DNA of 41,453 nt from Bacteroidales bacterium (lineage in GTDB: Bacteria; Bacteroidota; Bacteroidia; Bacteroidales; Muribaculaceae). Position numbers and translations under genes: made by a program. The stretch spans positions 1-41,453 of the forward strand of contig CAAEIL010000198.1 of assembly GCA_900755985.1 (NCBI GenBank), in the 5' to 3' direction. Shown piece by piece: positions 17,000-25,573 of this stretch. Under the pieces are notes generated by a model that saw only the letters and a program-made list of their open reading frames with translations, did no database searches and was not told the origin of the DNA. Positions within the stretch are counted from its first letter, which is position 1, and each line of letters starts with the position of its first letter.

Positions 17000-18493
17000 T
17001 CAGCAATAGCGAGCAAAATCGGCATTGCGCATGTCGCCGGTTTCGTTGAAGGCGTTATGGAAAGCAAATGCAGCATTAAGCGTAGCCGGAGTCTGCCCGC
17101 CTTTGCCCAGCTTGAGGTAATCGTTGAGCAGAGGACGGTAGATGGGATTCGCACAGTTGTTGATGATTTCGTGAGCGCGCTGCACGGGGTCTTTACCACG
17201 CAGGTCGGCGACACCCTGATCGGTAACGACGATGTCGACGGAATGTTCGCTATGGTCGGGGTGAGCCACCATAGGCACGATGTTGGAGATGGCGCCGCCC
17301 TTGGTGAGCGAGGGACACGAGAATATCGAGATATAGCCGTTGCGGGTAAAGTCGCCCGAACCGCCCACACCGTTCATCATCTTGGTTCCGAGCACATGGG
17401 TGGAGTTGACACATCCGAAGATATCGACCTCGAGAGCGGTGTTCATGGCAACGACACCGATGCGGCGGATGACTTCGGGGTTGTTAGAAATCTCGGCGGG
17501 GCGCATGATAACCTTATCGTGATAGAAATCCATGTCGGCAAAGAGTTTCTCCTCGGTGGCATCGGCAAGAGTCATCGAGCATGTCGAAGCGAGCTTGCAT
17601 TTGCCTTTCTTGATAAGTTCGAGAACGGCATCCTGCATGACTTCGGTGTACATCATGAAGGGAGGCAGTTCCTTGCTCTCGCCCAGGCCGTAGAGGACGG
17701 CATTGGCGACATTGCCTACGCCCGACTGCAGGGGCAGGAACTCCTTGGGCAGACGTCCGGCGCGGTATTCGCCGACAAGGAAGCTGACGACGTTGGCGCC
17801 AATCTGGCTCGAGACTTCATCGACAGCTGTAAAGGGCTTGACGCCGTCGTAAGACGAAGTACGGACAATGCCGACAACCTTAGCCGGGTCAATCTTGAGT
17901 ATGGGCGAGCCTATGCGGTCGTTGGCGGCATAGATAGGAATTTCGCGGCGATATGGAGGGTCCTGAAGCAGAACGATGTCGTGCATGCCATAGAGCGCCT
18001 TGGGCAGTTTGTCGTTAAGTTCGATGAAGATTTTCTTGGCAAGCTTTGCATAAGTGGGGATATTGCCGATACCGGTGCCGAGGATAACTTCGCCCTTGTC
18101 GTTGATGTCAGCGGCCTCGATGATGGCGTAGTCGATGTCGCCATAGAATCCGTAGCGTACTTCCTGAGCCATCTCCGAGAGGTGACGGTCGCAGTAGTGG
18201 CAGTCGTGCGAGTTAATGCGCTTGCGCAGGTCGGGAACATTCTGATAGGGAGCGCGGAAGTTGATAGCGTTAGCACGCGAGAGGACGCCGTCGACATGGT
18301 CGGAGGTCGAAGCTCCCGAGAAAATGTTAACTTTGAACGGACGCCCGGCGGCATGTTCGGCTTCGGCCCGGCGGGCAAGAGCCTCGGTAATGAATTTAGG
18401 AGCACCGGGGGCGGTAAAGCCCGAAAGGCCAAGAGTATCGCCGTTGTTAATCATAGCGGCCGCATCTTCGGCCGACATAAAATTGAAAGACAT
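17000..18493 (-). CDS. Acetyl-CoA hydrolase/transferase family, probably succinate (or propionyl) CoA-transferase
   Basis: The 497-residue cytoplasmic enzyme matches the length and layout of the Cat1/AarC-type family, which moves CoA between succinate and acetate or propionate. Recognisable blocks are the early GDTLGLSGF, GIGNIPTYAKLA, the central LPLQSGVGNVANAVLYGL, MMYTEVMQDAVLEL (with the probable catalytic Glu in YTEV) and a GVGGSGDFTRNGY block. In gut Bacteroidales such an enzyme fits the last step of propionate formation by the succinate pathway, but the exact acyl partners are not readable. The frame opens 39 codons further upstream (18610), but MSFNFMSAEDAA at 18493 is the natural start and leaves room for the promoter at 18608-18639. 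It is transcribed divergently from miaB. Confidence 0.92.
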   Translation of the reverse strand: MSFNFMSAEDAAAMINNGDTLGLSGFTAPGAPKFITEALARRAEAEHAAGRPFKVNIFSGASTSDHVDGVLSRANAINFRAPYQNVPDLRKRINSHDCHYCDRHLSEMAQEVRYGFYGDIDYAIIEAADINDKGEVILGTGIGNIPTYAKLAKKIFIELNDKLPKALYGMHDIVLLQDPPYRREIPIYAANDRIGSPILKIDPAKVVGIVRTSSYDGVKPFTAVDEVSSQIGANVVSFLVGEYRAGRLPKEFLPLQSGVGNVANAVLYGLGESKELPPFMMYTEVMQDAVLELIKKGKCKLASTCSMTLADATEEKLFADMDFYHDKVIMRPAEISNNPEVIRRIGVVAMNTALEVDIFGCVNSTHVLGTKMMNGVGGSGDFTRNGYISIFSCPSLTKGGAISNIVPMVAHPDHSEHSVDIVVTDQGVADLRGKDPVQRAHEIINNCANPIYRPLLNDYLKLGKGGQTPATLNAAFAFHNAFNETGDMRNADFARYC

Positions 18494-18573
18494 GTCTGTG
18501 ATTGGTTTTCTATATGTATGATTTAAGTTTTGATTCGATAATCGAAGCCCTGACGGGCGGTAAACGAAAAATA

Positions 18574-18639
18574 TTTGTCCGTACGAGGGCTTTTTCGTAA
18601 TTTTGTACAAAATTAGACATTTAGAGTCAGAATCCCAAA
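18574..18639. promoter_or_regulatory. Mirror-image divergent promoters sharing an 18-bp palindrome
   Basis: TAATTTTGTACAAAATTA (18598-18615) is a perfect palindrome containing one TAnnTTTG box for each strand. For miaB, TTTG (18574-18577) stands exactly 20 bp before TAATTTTG (18598-18605). For the CoA-transferase, minus-strand TTTG (18636-18639) stands exactly 20 bp before minus-strand TAATTTTG (18608-18615). Two full-consensus promoters thus overlap symmetrically, and polymerase could occupy only one at a time. Confidence 0.8.
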
Positions 18640-18654
18640 TTTTTCTCTGTCTTT

Positions 18655-19995
18655 ATGAATCAGACCCATCATCTATTATATATCGAGACCTATGGTTGCC
18701 AGATGAATGTGGCCGACACCGAGGTGGTCTCGGCCATCATGCAAATGGACGGATACGTCGTTACCGACGACATAGAAAACGCCGATGCGATATTGCTGAA
18801 TACCTGCTCGATACGCGACAATGCCGAGCAGAAGATAGTCAATCGCCTGCAGGCACTCAACGCGCTGCGACGCCGCCACAAGGAACGCCGTACAGTGATT
18901 GGCGTCATCGGCTGCATGGCCGAGCGCGTCCGCGACGAACTTATAGGCAGGCACGGCGTCGACCTGGTGGCCGGACCGGACTCGTATCTTGACCTTCCGG
19001 CCCTCATGGCCTCGGCTCGCGCCGGACACCCGGCGGTCAACGTCGACCTTTCCACAACCGAGACATACAAAGACGTGATTCCGCTTCGCCTGGACAAACA
19101 GGCCATAAGCGGCTTCATATCGATAATGCGCGGCTGCAACAATTTCTGCTCGTACTGCATAGTACCCTACACACGCGGACGCGAACGCTCGCGTCCCGTC
19201 GCATCGATACTCGCCGAGCTTGCCGACCTGCACAATCGAGGATTCAAAGAAGTCACCCTGCTGGGACAGAACGTCAACTCGTACCGCTATACCGACCGGG
19301 ATGGCAACGTCACCGCCTTCCCTACCCTGCTTGCCACCGTAGCCGAAGCGGCGCCTGAAATGCGTGTGCGTTTCACAACCTCGCACCCCAAAGACATGAG
19401 CGACAAGACAATACAGGTCATTGCCGCACACGACAACATCTGCCGCCACATACATCTGCCCGTGCAATCCGGTTCGGACTCCGTGCTGAAGGCCATGAAC
19501 CGCAAATACACCCGCGGCTGGTATCTCGACCGCGTGGCCGCCATACGCCGCCTCATCCCCGACTGCTCGATAACCACCGACATGTTCACCGGCTTCCACG
19601 GCGAGACCGAAGAAGACTTTGCCCAAACCCTGTCGCTGATGCGCGAGGTCGGTTTTGATTCCGCTTTCATGTTCAAATATTCCGAGCGACCGGGAACTCT
19701 CGCCTCGAAAATGATGCCCGACAACGTGCCCGAAAGTGTCAAAATAGAGCGCCTTAACCGCATGATAGCGCTGCAGAACGAGCTATCGGCCGAGTCAAAC
19801 CGCCGCGACGAAGGCAAAATATTCGAAGTCCTTGTCGAAGGAGCATCCAAACGCAGCGCCTCGCAGCGCGTAGGGCGCACATCGCAAAACAAGACCTGCG
19901 TATTCGAAGCCACGCCCGAAGCCCGCGTCGGAGCTACTGTCCGCGTGCGCGTCACCGGCTCCACCTCGGCGACACTGCTCTGCGAAGTCATCTGA
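18655..19995 (+). CDS. miaB: tRNA-2-methylthio-N6-dimethylallyladenosine synthase
   Basis: The 446-residue radical-SAM enzyme adds a methylthio group to N6-isopentenyl-adenosine at position 37 of tRNAs. The N-terminal domain has the three conserved cysteines for the auxiliary Fe-S cluster (Cys15 in TYGCQMN, Cys51 in NTCSIRDNAEQK, Cys87 in GCMAER). The radical-SAM cluster is Cys161, Cys165 and Cys168 in RGCNNFCSYCIVPYTRGRERSR, and a TRAM-like RNA-binding domain fills the C-terminus. NTCSIRDNAEQK and RGRERSR favour MiaB over MtaB or RimO. It has its own consensus promoter, divergent from the CoA-transferase gene, and is followed by a 172-bp gap. Confidence 0.96.
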   Translation: MNQTHHLLYIETYGCQMNVADTEVVSAIMQMDGYVVTDDIENADAILLNTCSIRDNAEQKIVNRLQALNALRRRHKERRTVIGVIGCMAERVRDELIGRHGVDLVAGPDSYLDLPALMASARAGHPAVNVDLSTTETYKDVIPLRLDKQAISGFISIMRGCNNFCSYCIVPYTRGRERSRPVASILAELADLHNRGFKEVTLLGQNVNSYRYTDRDGNVTAFPTLLATVAEAAPEMRVRFTTSHPKDMSDKTIQVIAAHDNICRHIHLPVQSGSDSVLKAMNRKYTRGWYLDRVAAIRRLIPDCSITTDMFTGFHGETEEDFAQTLSLMREVGFDSAFMFKYSERPGTLASKMMPDNVPESVKIERLNRMIALQNELSAESNRRDEGKIFEVLVEGASKRSASQRVGRTSQNKTCVFEATPEARVGATVRVRVTGSTSATLLCEVI

Positions 19996-20096
19996 AACAG
20001 GCCGAAGTCCCACCCATTAAAAATCAAAAAGACCGCCATATTCAACGAAGATTCGCTGAAGAATGGCTTATGCAACATTTTTTATAGGTCAAAGTC

Positions 20097-20127
20097 TTGA
20101 CAACGGCTTTCAGATTGATTAATTTTG
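20097..20127 (+). promoter_or_regulatory. Promoter of the ftsX-uppP-truB cluster
   Basis: TTG at 20097-20099 lies 20 bp before TAATTTTG (20120-20127), a good match to the Bacteroidetes promoter pattern. The predicted leader before the ftsX start at 20168 is about 35 nt. Confidence 0.7.
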
Positions 20128-20167
20128 CACGATATTTGGGGATTATAGTCTCCACGCATACCAAGGA

Positions 20168-21043
20168 ATGAAAGATAAGAAATCAGCCAAGATATCAACT
20201 TTAGGTTCGCAACTCACATCGGTGATAAGCGTCTCTCTGGTACTTATCCTCTTAGGGGGGTTGGCAATAATATATATAGGAGGCAGACACGCCATAGACA
20301 ACGTGCGCTCGTCGATGGCCCTTACCATTACAGTGGCCCCGGGACTGAGTGACTACGACATCAATCCCGTACGTCAGGAGCTGACACGGGGAGCTTACTG
20401 CACAGGCTTCAGCTATCTCAGCGCCGACCAGGTACTCGAACAGGAAGTACAGCTTGTGGGCGACAGCACATTCATGCTACTCGACGGAAACCCTTACAGC
20501 GCTGAGTTTCAGGCTACTCTGAAACCCGCTTATGCCAACTCCGACTCTCTGGGCAAGATAACGGCACGGCTCAAAAATATTCCGGTTGTCGAATCGGTTG
20601 ACATCCCCGTGAATGTCGCCGCTGACGTGGACCACTCGCTCAACCGCATAACGCTTGTAGCCCTGTCACTCGCCTTAGCACTGCTGATAATCTCGATAGT
20701 GCTGATAAACAACACCGTATCATTGTCCATATACGCCCGTCGCTTCATTATTCACACCATGACTCTTGTCGGCGCCACGCGGCGTTTCATCCGCCGACCC
20801 TTTGTACGCGCCGGAGCCGGTGTCGGACTCATCGCGGGACTTATCGCCGCAGCGTTGCTTGGCGGCGCATACGCATGGCTGGCCGGAGCCGAACCGGAAT
20901 TTGTCAGCGAAATCGACAGCACCGAACTATGCGCCGTACTTGTCTCGATAGTCATCATCGGCGTGATAATATGCTCGCTAACAGCATTTTTTGCAGCCAA
21001 CCGCTATCTAAACAAACGCTACGAGCAACTATTCAGAAAATAA
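20168..21043 (+). CDS. ftsX: Cell-division permease-like protein FtsX
   Basis: The 291-residue inner-membrane protein has the FtsX layout: a cytoplasmic N-terminus, TM1 (about 18-37), an extracytoplasmic domain (about 40-158), then three TM segments (160-181, 215-239, 254-276). The cytoplasmic loop IHTMTLVGATRRFIRRPF is characteristic. With the ATPase FtsE, which is not in this window, FtsX controls cell-wall hydrolases at the septum. It leads a same-strand run with a DUF3098 gene (20 bp gap), uppP (4 bp gap) and truB, an arrangement I recall as common in Bacteroidetes. A good promoter lies just upstream. Confidence 0.94.
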   Translation: MKDKKSAKISTLGSQLTSVISVSLVLILLGGLAIIYIGGRHAIDNVRSSMALTITVAPGLSDYDINPVRQELTRGAYCTGFSYLSADQVLEQEVQLVGDSTFMLLDGNPYSAEFQATLKPAYANSDSLGKITARLKNIPVVESVDIPVNVAADVDHSLNRITLVALSLALALLIISIVLINNTVSLSIYARRFIIHTMTLVGATRRFIRRPFVRAGAGVGLIAGLIAAALLGGAYAWLAGAEPEFVSEIDSTELCAVLVSIVIIGVIICSLTAFFAANRYLNKRYEQLFRK

Positions 21044-21063
21044 ACTCAAGGTAAAAAACATAC

Positions 21064-21363
21064 ATGTCTACCAACAAAAAGAACATTCCACACACCAAAT
21101 CCGGGCAAAAGTCCCAGATAATCACAGAAGACAAGAGTCAACAGCCCCTCGAGCGCAAAAATTTCATAGGCATGGCAATAGCCGGCGTACTCATCGTAGT
21201 CGGCTTTCTGCTGATGCTCGGCGACTCGTCGACAACCGACCAATTCAACCCCGACATATTCTCGACACGCCGCGTCGTCATAGGACCATTCATCGCTTTT
21301 GCCGGTTTCGTCCTCATGGCCATAGCCTTGATATTAAGTCCATCCACGAAACATAAGGCATAA
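21064..21363 (+). CDS. DUF3098 small membrane protein
   Basis: The 99-residue protein has a polar N-terminal third (1-32) and two hydrophobic segments (about 34-52 and 71-92) separated by FNPDIFSTRRVVIGP, the recognisable core of DUF3098. Members are found almost only in Bacteroidetes and usually sit between ftsX and uppP, as here. The position suggests a role at the inner membrane in division or lipid-carrier recycling, but no activity is known to me. It lies 20 bp after ftsX and 4 bp before uppP, so it is almost certainly co-transcribed with both. Confidence 0.88.
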   Translation: MSTNKKNIPHTKSGQKSQIITEDKSQQPLERKNFIGMAIAGVLIVVGFLLMLGDSSTTDQFNPDIFSTRRVVIGPFIAFAGFVLMAIALILSPSTKHKA

Positions 21364-21367
21364 AGAA

Positions 21368-22207
21368 ATGGACTGGATACAAGCACTCATACTCGGCATC
21401 GTCCAGGGACTTGCCGAATACCTACCAATAAGTTCGTCGGGCCACCTCGAAATCGTTCAGGGACTTCTGCCGGGACTCAATCTTTCGGGAGCCGACTCCC
21501 TGCAGTTCGACGTAACGCTGCACGTAGCCACCGTTCTGTCTACAATAGTCATATTGTGGCGCGAATTCAGCGGCATGTGCAACTCATTTTTCAGGCTCAA
21601 ACGCGACGAAAACACAACGATGGTCTGGAAAATACTCTTATCATGCATTCCCATCGGTATCGTCGGCGTATTTTTCAAAGACCGCATCGAAGCCTTCTAC
21701 GGACACAACCTTTTAGTTGTAGGCATCTGCCTGATAGCGACAGCCGGACTGCTCGCCTTTGCCTACTACAGCCGTACCCGTCGACTGATAGCCACTCGCG
21801 GAGCCGCCGGCTCGGCCGACATCGGACGCAAAATCACATATTTCGACGCATTTATAATAGGCTGCGCGCAGGCCGTAGCCGTACTGCCTGGACTCAGTCG
21901 CTCAGGCTCGACCATCGCAACCGGCATAGTCCTGGGCGACCGGCGCGATCAGGTTGCGCGCTTCTCATTCCTGATGGTCATCGTACCCATCCTTGGTCAG
22001 GCGCTTCTTGACGTAGCCAAAGGCATCAAAGACGGAGGCTTAGACAGCTCTGTCGGCTTCGTCCCCATCGCCATAGGCTTCGTGACATCATTCGTAGTCG
22101 GCTGCCTGGCATGCCGCTGGATGCTCGAAATTGTCAAACGCGGACGTCTGATATGGTTTGCCGTCTACTGCGCCCTTGTCGGTGCTGCATGTCTGATTTT
22201 CAACTGA
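21368..22207 (+). CDS. uppP: Undecaprenyl-diphosphatase (BacA/UppP)
   Basis: The 279-residue polytopic membrane enzyme removes a phosphate from undecaprenyl pyrophosphate, recycling the lipid carrier for peptidoglycan and surface glycans. The two signature motifs are EYLPISSSGHL (17-27) and PGLSRSGSTI (174-183), both lining the active site. Length is typical. It follows DUF3098 by 4 bp. The 68 bp to truB includes an alternative in-frame truB ATG at 22189 that would overlap the uppP 3' end. Confidence 0.97.
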   Translation: MDWIQALILGIVQGLAEYLPISSSGHLEIVQGLLPGLNLSGADSLQFDVTLHVATVLSTIVILWREFSGMCNSFFRLKRDENTTMVWKILLSCIPIGIVGVFFKDRIEAFYGHNLLVVGICLIATAGLLAFAYYSRTRRLIATRGAAGSADIGRKITYFDAFIIGCAQAVAVLPGLSRSGSTIATGIVLGDRRDQVARFSFLMVIVPILGQALLDVAKGIKDGGLDSSVGFVPIAIGFVTSFVVGCLACRWMLEIVKRGRLIWFAVYCALVGAACLIFN

Positions 22208-22275
22208 CAGACATCTCAAAACATCCCCCAACGAAAACAAAAGCTCCGGGATACACACCATCCCGCAACCCGCCA

Positions 22276-22989
22276 ATGAATTATATCGACGGAGAAATAC
22301 TCTATCTCGACAAGCCTTTGGGCTGGACATCGTTTGATGCCGTAAAACGCATACGCGGCGCCATCTATCGGCGCACCAAGGCCAAGAAAATCAAAGTCGG
22401 TCACGCCGGGACCCTCGACCCGCTGGCTACCGGCGTCATGATAATATGCACGGGGCGTAAAACCAAGCTCATAAACAGTCTTCAGACAGGTGTCAAAGAA
22501 TATATCGCCACCCTGCGCCTTGGCGCCACCACGCCATCATTCGACCTCGAAACCGAAATTGACGCCACCTATCCCACCGCGCACATAACGCGCAAGCTTG
22601 TCGAAGAAAAACTCGCCACTTTTGTAGGCGAGATACAGCAGATACCACCCGCCTACTCGGCATGCAAAATACAGGGAGTGAGAGCCTACGAGATGGCCCG
22701 CAACGGCGAAGATCCCAAGCTCAAAGCCAAGACCCTGGTAATCGACGAGATAGAACTCCTGGATTACACGCCCGAGAACATCACCATACGCGTCGTTTGC
22801 TCGAAAGGCACATACATACGCGCACTAGCCCGCGATATCGGACTCGCCCTCGGCTCGGGAGCACACCTGACGGCTCTGCGCCGGACTCGCGTCGGAGACG
22901 TGACAGATTCACAATGCCTGGCTCCTCATGACCTGGCACGACTGATAGCCGAGGCTCCTCTCGAAATGCCCGACGAGGCCGGCAAATGA
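22276..22989 (+). CDS. truB: tRNA pseudouridine(55) synthase
   Basis: The 237-residue enzyme isomerises U55 in the T-loop of tRNAs. The catalytic Asp48 is in VGHAGTLDPLATGVMI, preceded by the typical start YLDKPLGWTSFD, and followed by IPPAYSACKIQGVRAYEMAR and KGTYIRALARDIG. The frame runs upstream to 22111 inside uppP, with ATGs at 22111, 22153 and 22189, but those residues are not TruB-like. MNYIDGEILYLDKP at 22276 matches related proteins, which usually begin a few residues before the DKPLGW motif. Confidence 0.95.
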   Translation: MNYIDGEILYLDKPLGWTSFDAVKRIRGAIYRRTKAKKIKVGHAGTLDPLATGVMIICTGRKTKLINSLQTGVKEYIATLRLGATTPSFDLETEIDATYPTAHITRKLVEEKLATFVGEIQQIPPAYSACKIQGVRAYEMARNGEDPKLKAKTLVIDEIELLDYTPENITIRVVCSKGTYIRALARDIGLALGSGAHLTALRRTRVGDVTDSQCLAPHDLARLIAEAPLEMPDEAGK

Positions 22990-23075
22990 CATCATCCCGA
23001 ATATAATCTTTTCATACGAAGAAGATATAACGACATAAAATCACAAAAAGCCAATCTAAACACAGCATATAGAAT

Positions 23076-24128
23076 ATGAAGCTTTCGCAATTCAAATTCA
23101 ACCTGCCCGACGAACTTATAGCACAATACCCCTCGAAAGAACGCGACGGCGCGCGACTGATGGTCGTATACCGCAAAACCGGCGAAATCGAGCACCGTAC
23201 GTTCAAAGATATCATCGAATACTTCGACGAAGGCGACGTGATGGTGTTCAACAACACCCGAGTCTTCCCCGCCCGTCTGTACGGCCAGAAAGAAAAGACC
23301 GGTGCCCGCATCGAAGTCTTCCTCCTGCGCGAACTCAACTCGGACAACAAACTGTGGGACGTCCTTGTCGAACCCGCACGCAAGATACGCATCGGCAATA
23401 AACTGTACTTCGGCGAAGACCAGTCGATGGTTGCCGAAGTCATAGACAACACCACATCGCGCGGCCGCACCCTGCGCTTCCTGTACGACGGCAGCCACGA
23501 GGAATTCAAAGCCGCACTGTACGCGCTGGGCCTCACGCCGCTGCCACAATATATACAGCGTGACGCCGAATCTGACGATGCCGAACGCTACCAGACCATC
23601 TACGCCACCGAAGAAGGTGCCGTCGTAGCTCCCGCCGCAGGCATGCATTTCTCGCGCGAACTGATGAAACGCCTCGAAATCAAAGGCGTCGAAGAAGCTT
23701 TTCTGACACTGCACCTCGGTCTGGGATCATTCCGCGAAATCGATGTCGAAGACCTTACCAAACACCGCATGGACTCCGAGCAGATGATTGTCGACGAAAA
23801 ACTTATCAACACCGTCAACCGAGCCAAAGACAACGGACGTCAGGTATGCGCGGTAGGCACATCTACACTGCGTGCAATATCCACCGCCGTGACTATGGGC
23901 GGACACATGAAACTTCACGACGGATGGACCAACAAATTCATCTTCCCGCCATACGAATTCACCGTAACCACCTCGATGATAACTAATTTCCATCTGCCCT
24001 ACTCGACTATGCTCATGATGGTCGCCGCATTCGGCGGATATGATCTGATTATGTCGGCATACGAGACTGCTGTCAAAGAAGGCTATAAATTCGGAGCCTA
24101 CGGCGACGCAATGCTTATCATCGACTGA
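23076..24128 (+). CDS. queA: S-adenosylmethionine:tRNA ribosyltransferase-isomerase
   Basis: The 350-residue enzyme transfers and isomerises the ribose of SAM onto preQ1 in tRNA to form epoxyqueuosine. The N-terminal LPDELIAQYPSKERDGARLMV and FNNTRVFPARLYG, the central PAAGMHFSRELM with FLTLHLGLGSF, and the C-terminal TNKFIFPPYEFTV with LPYSTMLMMVAAFGGYDLI are all QueA hallmarks. It lies 86 bp after truB in the same direction, with no promoter or terminator recognised between, so it may belong to the same transcript. The other queuosine genes are not in this window. Confidence 0.97.
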   Translation: MKLSQFKFNLPDELIAQYPSKERDGARLMVVYRKTGEIEHRTFKDIIEYFDEGDVMVFNNTRVFPARLYGQKEKTGARIEVFLLRELNSDNKLWDVLVEPARKIRIGNKLYFGEDQSMVAEVIDNTTSRGRTLRFLYDGSHEEFKAALYALGLTPLPQYIQRDAESDDAERYQTIYATEEGAVVAPAAGMHFSRELMKRLEIKGVEEAFLTLHLGLGSFREIDVEDLTKHRMDSEQMIVDEKLINTVNRAKDNGRQVCAVGTSTLRAISTAVTMGGHMKLHDGWTNKFIFPPYEFTVTTSMITNFHLPYSTMLMMVAAFGGYDLIMSAYETAVKEGYKFGAYGDAMLIID

Positions 24129-24187
24129 CCCGTAGCTTTCAACTAAACCAAGAGCAAATTATATAACATTAATAAAACAAAACGTTT

Positions 24188-25468
24188 ATGGAACGCGACA
24201 CCGCAATTTTCGACATCATCAGCCAAGAGCACAAACGACAACTCAAAGGCATCGAACTCATCGCCTCCGAGAACTTCGTCAGCGATCAGGTAATGCAGGC
24301 CATGGGCTCGTGCCTTACCAACAAATACGCCGAAGGCTATCCCGGCCACCGCTACTACGGCGGCTGTCAGGTAGTCGACCTGGCTGAGCAACTGGCAATC
24401 GACCGTGTCAAAGAACTCTTCGGCGCCGAATACGCCAACGTCCAGCCTCACTCGGGCGCCCAGGCCAATATGGCCGTATTCATGGCTTGTCTAAAGCCCG
24501 GCGACAAATTTTTAGGTCTCAACCTATCGCACGGCGGTCACCTGTCGCACGGCAGCCCTGTCAACTTCTCGGGACTCGTGTTCCACGCACTTGAATACAA
24601 CGTATCGGCCGAAACCGGTCTCATCGACTACGAGCAGATGGAAGAAGTAGCACGCCGCGAACGTCCCAAGCTGATTATAGGCGGAGCTTCGGCCTACTCG
24701 CGCGAGTGGGACTACGCGCGCATGCGCCGTCTCGCCGACGAAATCGGCGCCATCTTCATGGTTGACATGGCCCATCCGGCCGGCCTCATCGCAGCGGGAT
24801 TGCTTGATAATCCCTTGCGCCACGCCCACATCGTCACATCCACTACACACAAGACTCTGCGCGGCCCGCGCGGCGGCATCATACTCATGGGCAAAGATTT
24901 CGATAACCCCTGGGGCAAAACGACACCCAAAGGCGTCATCAAGAAAATGTCACAGCTTCTTGATTCGGCTGTCTTCCCCGGAGTCCAGGGCGGCCCGCTC
25001 GAGCATGTCATTGCCGGTAAAGCCGTTGCCTTCGGCGAAGCCCTCCAGCCCTCGTACACGGAATACCAAAAACAAGTTCTGGCCAACTCACGCGCTTTGG
25101 CCAAAGCTCTGATTGACAAAGGTTACAATATCGTCTCGGGCGGTACTGACAACCACTGCATACTTGTCGACCTCCGTTCTAAATTCCCCGAACTCACCGG
25201 CAAAGTCGCCGAAAAAGTTCTTGTCGCCGCGGATATCACCGCCAACAAAAATATGGTTCCCTTCGACTCGCGCTCACCTTTCCAGACCTCAGGCATCCGT
25301 CTGGGTACTCCGGCAATCACCACCCGAGGTGCCAAAGAACCTCTTATGGGCGAAATTGCCGAAATGATTGACACCGTGCTTCATTCACCTGAAGACCCCG
25401 CTGTCATTAAATCTGTCCGCGAGAAAGTTAACGCTACCATGGCCGACTACCCCATTTTTGCCTATTGA
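24188..25468 (+). CDS. glyA: Serine hydroxymethyltransferase
   Basis: This 426-residue PLP enzyme interconverts serine and glycine and loads one-carbon units onto tetrahydrofolate. The PLP lysine is Lys222 in VTSTTHKTLRGPRGG. Other family blocks are LIASENFVSDQVMQAMGS, YAEGYPGHRYYGGC, VQPHSGAQANMAV and FPGVQGGPLEHVIAGKA. Length is normal. It follows queA by 59 bp; TAGCTTTC at 24133-24140 differs from the -7 consensus at one position and might be a weak promoter. A strong hairpin follows the gene. Confidence 0.98.
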   Translation: MERDTAIFDIISQEHKRQLKGIELIASENFVSDQVMQAMGSCLTNKYAEGYPGHRYYGGCQVVDLAEQLAIDRVKELFGAEYANVQPHSGAQANMAVFMACLKPGDKFLGLNLSHGGHLSHGSPVNFSGLVFHALEYNVSAETGLIDYEQMEEVARRERPKLIIGGASAYSREWDYARMRRLADEIGAIFMVDMAHPAGLIAAGLLDNPLRHAHIVTSTTHKTLRGPRGGIILMGKDFDNPWGKTTPKGVIKKMSQLLDSAVFPGVQGGPLEHVIAGKAVAFGEALQPSYTEYQKQVLANSRALAKALIDKGYNIVSGGTDNHCILVDLRSKFPELTGKVAEKVLVAADITANKNMVPFDSRSPFQTSGIRLGTPAITTRGAKEPLMGEIAEMIDTVLHSPEDPAVIKSVREKVNATMADYPIFAY

Positions 25469-25515
25469 AAAAGTGCCCGGGCATGATTCCCGAGTCATAA
25501 GCAACCCATAATAAT

Positions 25516-25550
25516 AGCGTTATCTGCTTGTTTTAACAGCAGATAACGCT
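25516..25550 (+). terminator. 13-bp perfect hairpin between glyA and ispD
   Basis: AGCGTTATCTGCT (25516-25528) pairs perfectly with AGCAGATAACGCT (25538-25550) around a 9-nt loop and is followed by CTTTG. It lies 47 bp past the glyA stop and 23 bp before the ispD start. A terminator is the simplest reading; the weak U-run leaves room for an RNA-processing or attenuation role. Confidence 0.6.
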
Positions 25551-25573
25551 CTTTGACTAAACACCGTCGCCAC

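Noticed and set aside
22111..22275. Upstream in-frame extension of truB inside uppP
   Set aside because: The extra residues are not TruB-like; ATG 22276 matches the expected N-terminus.
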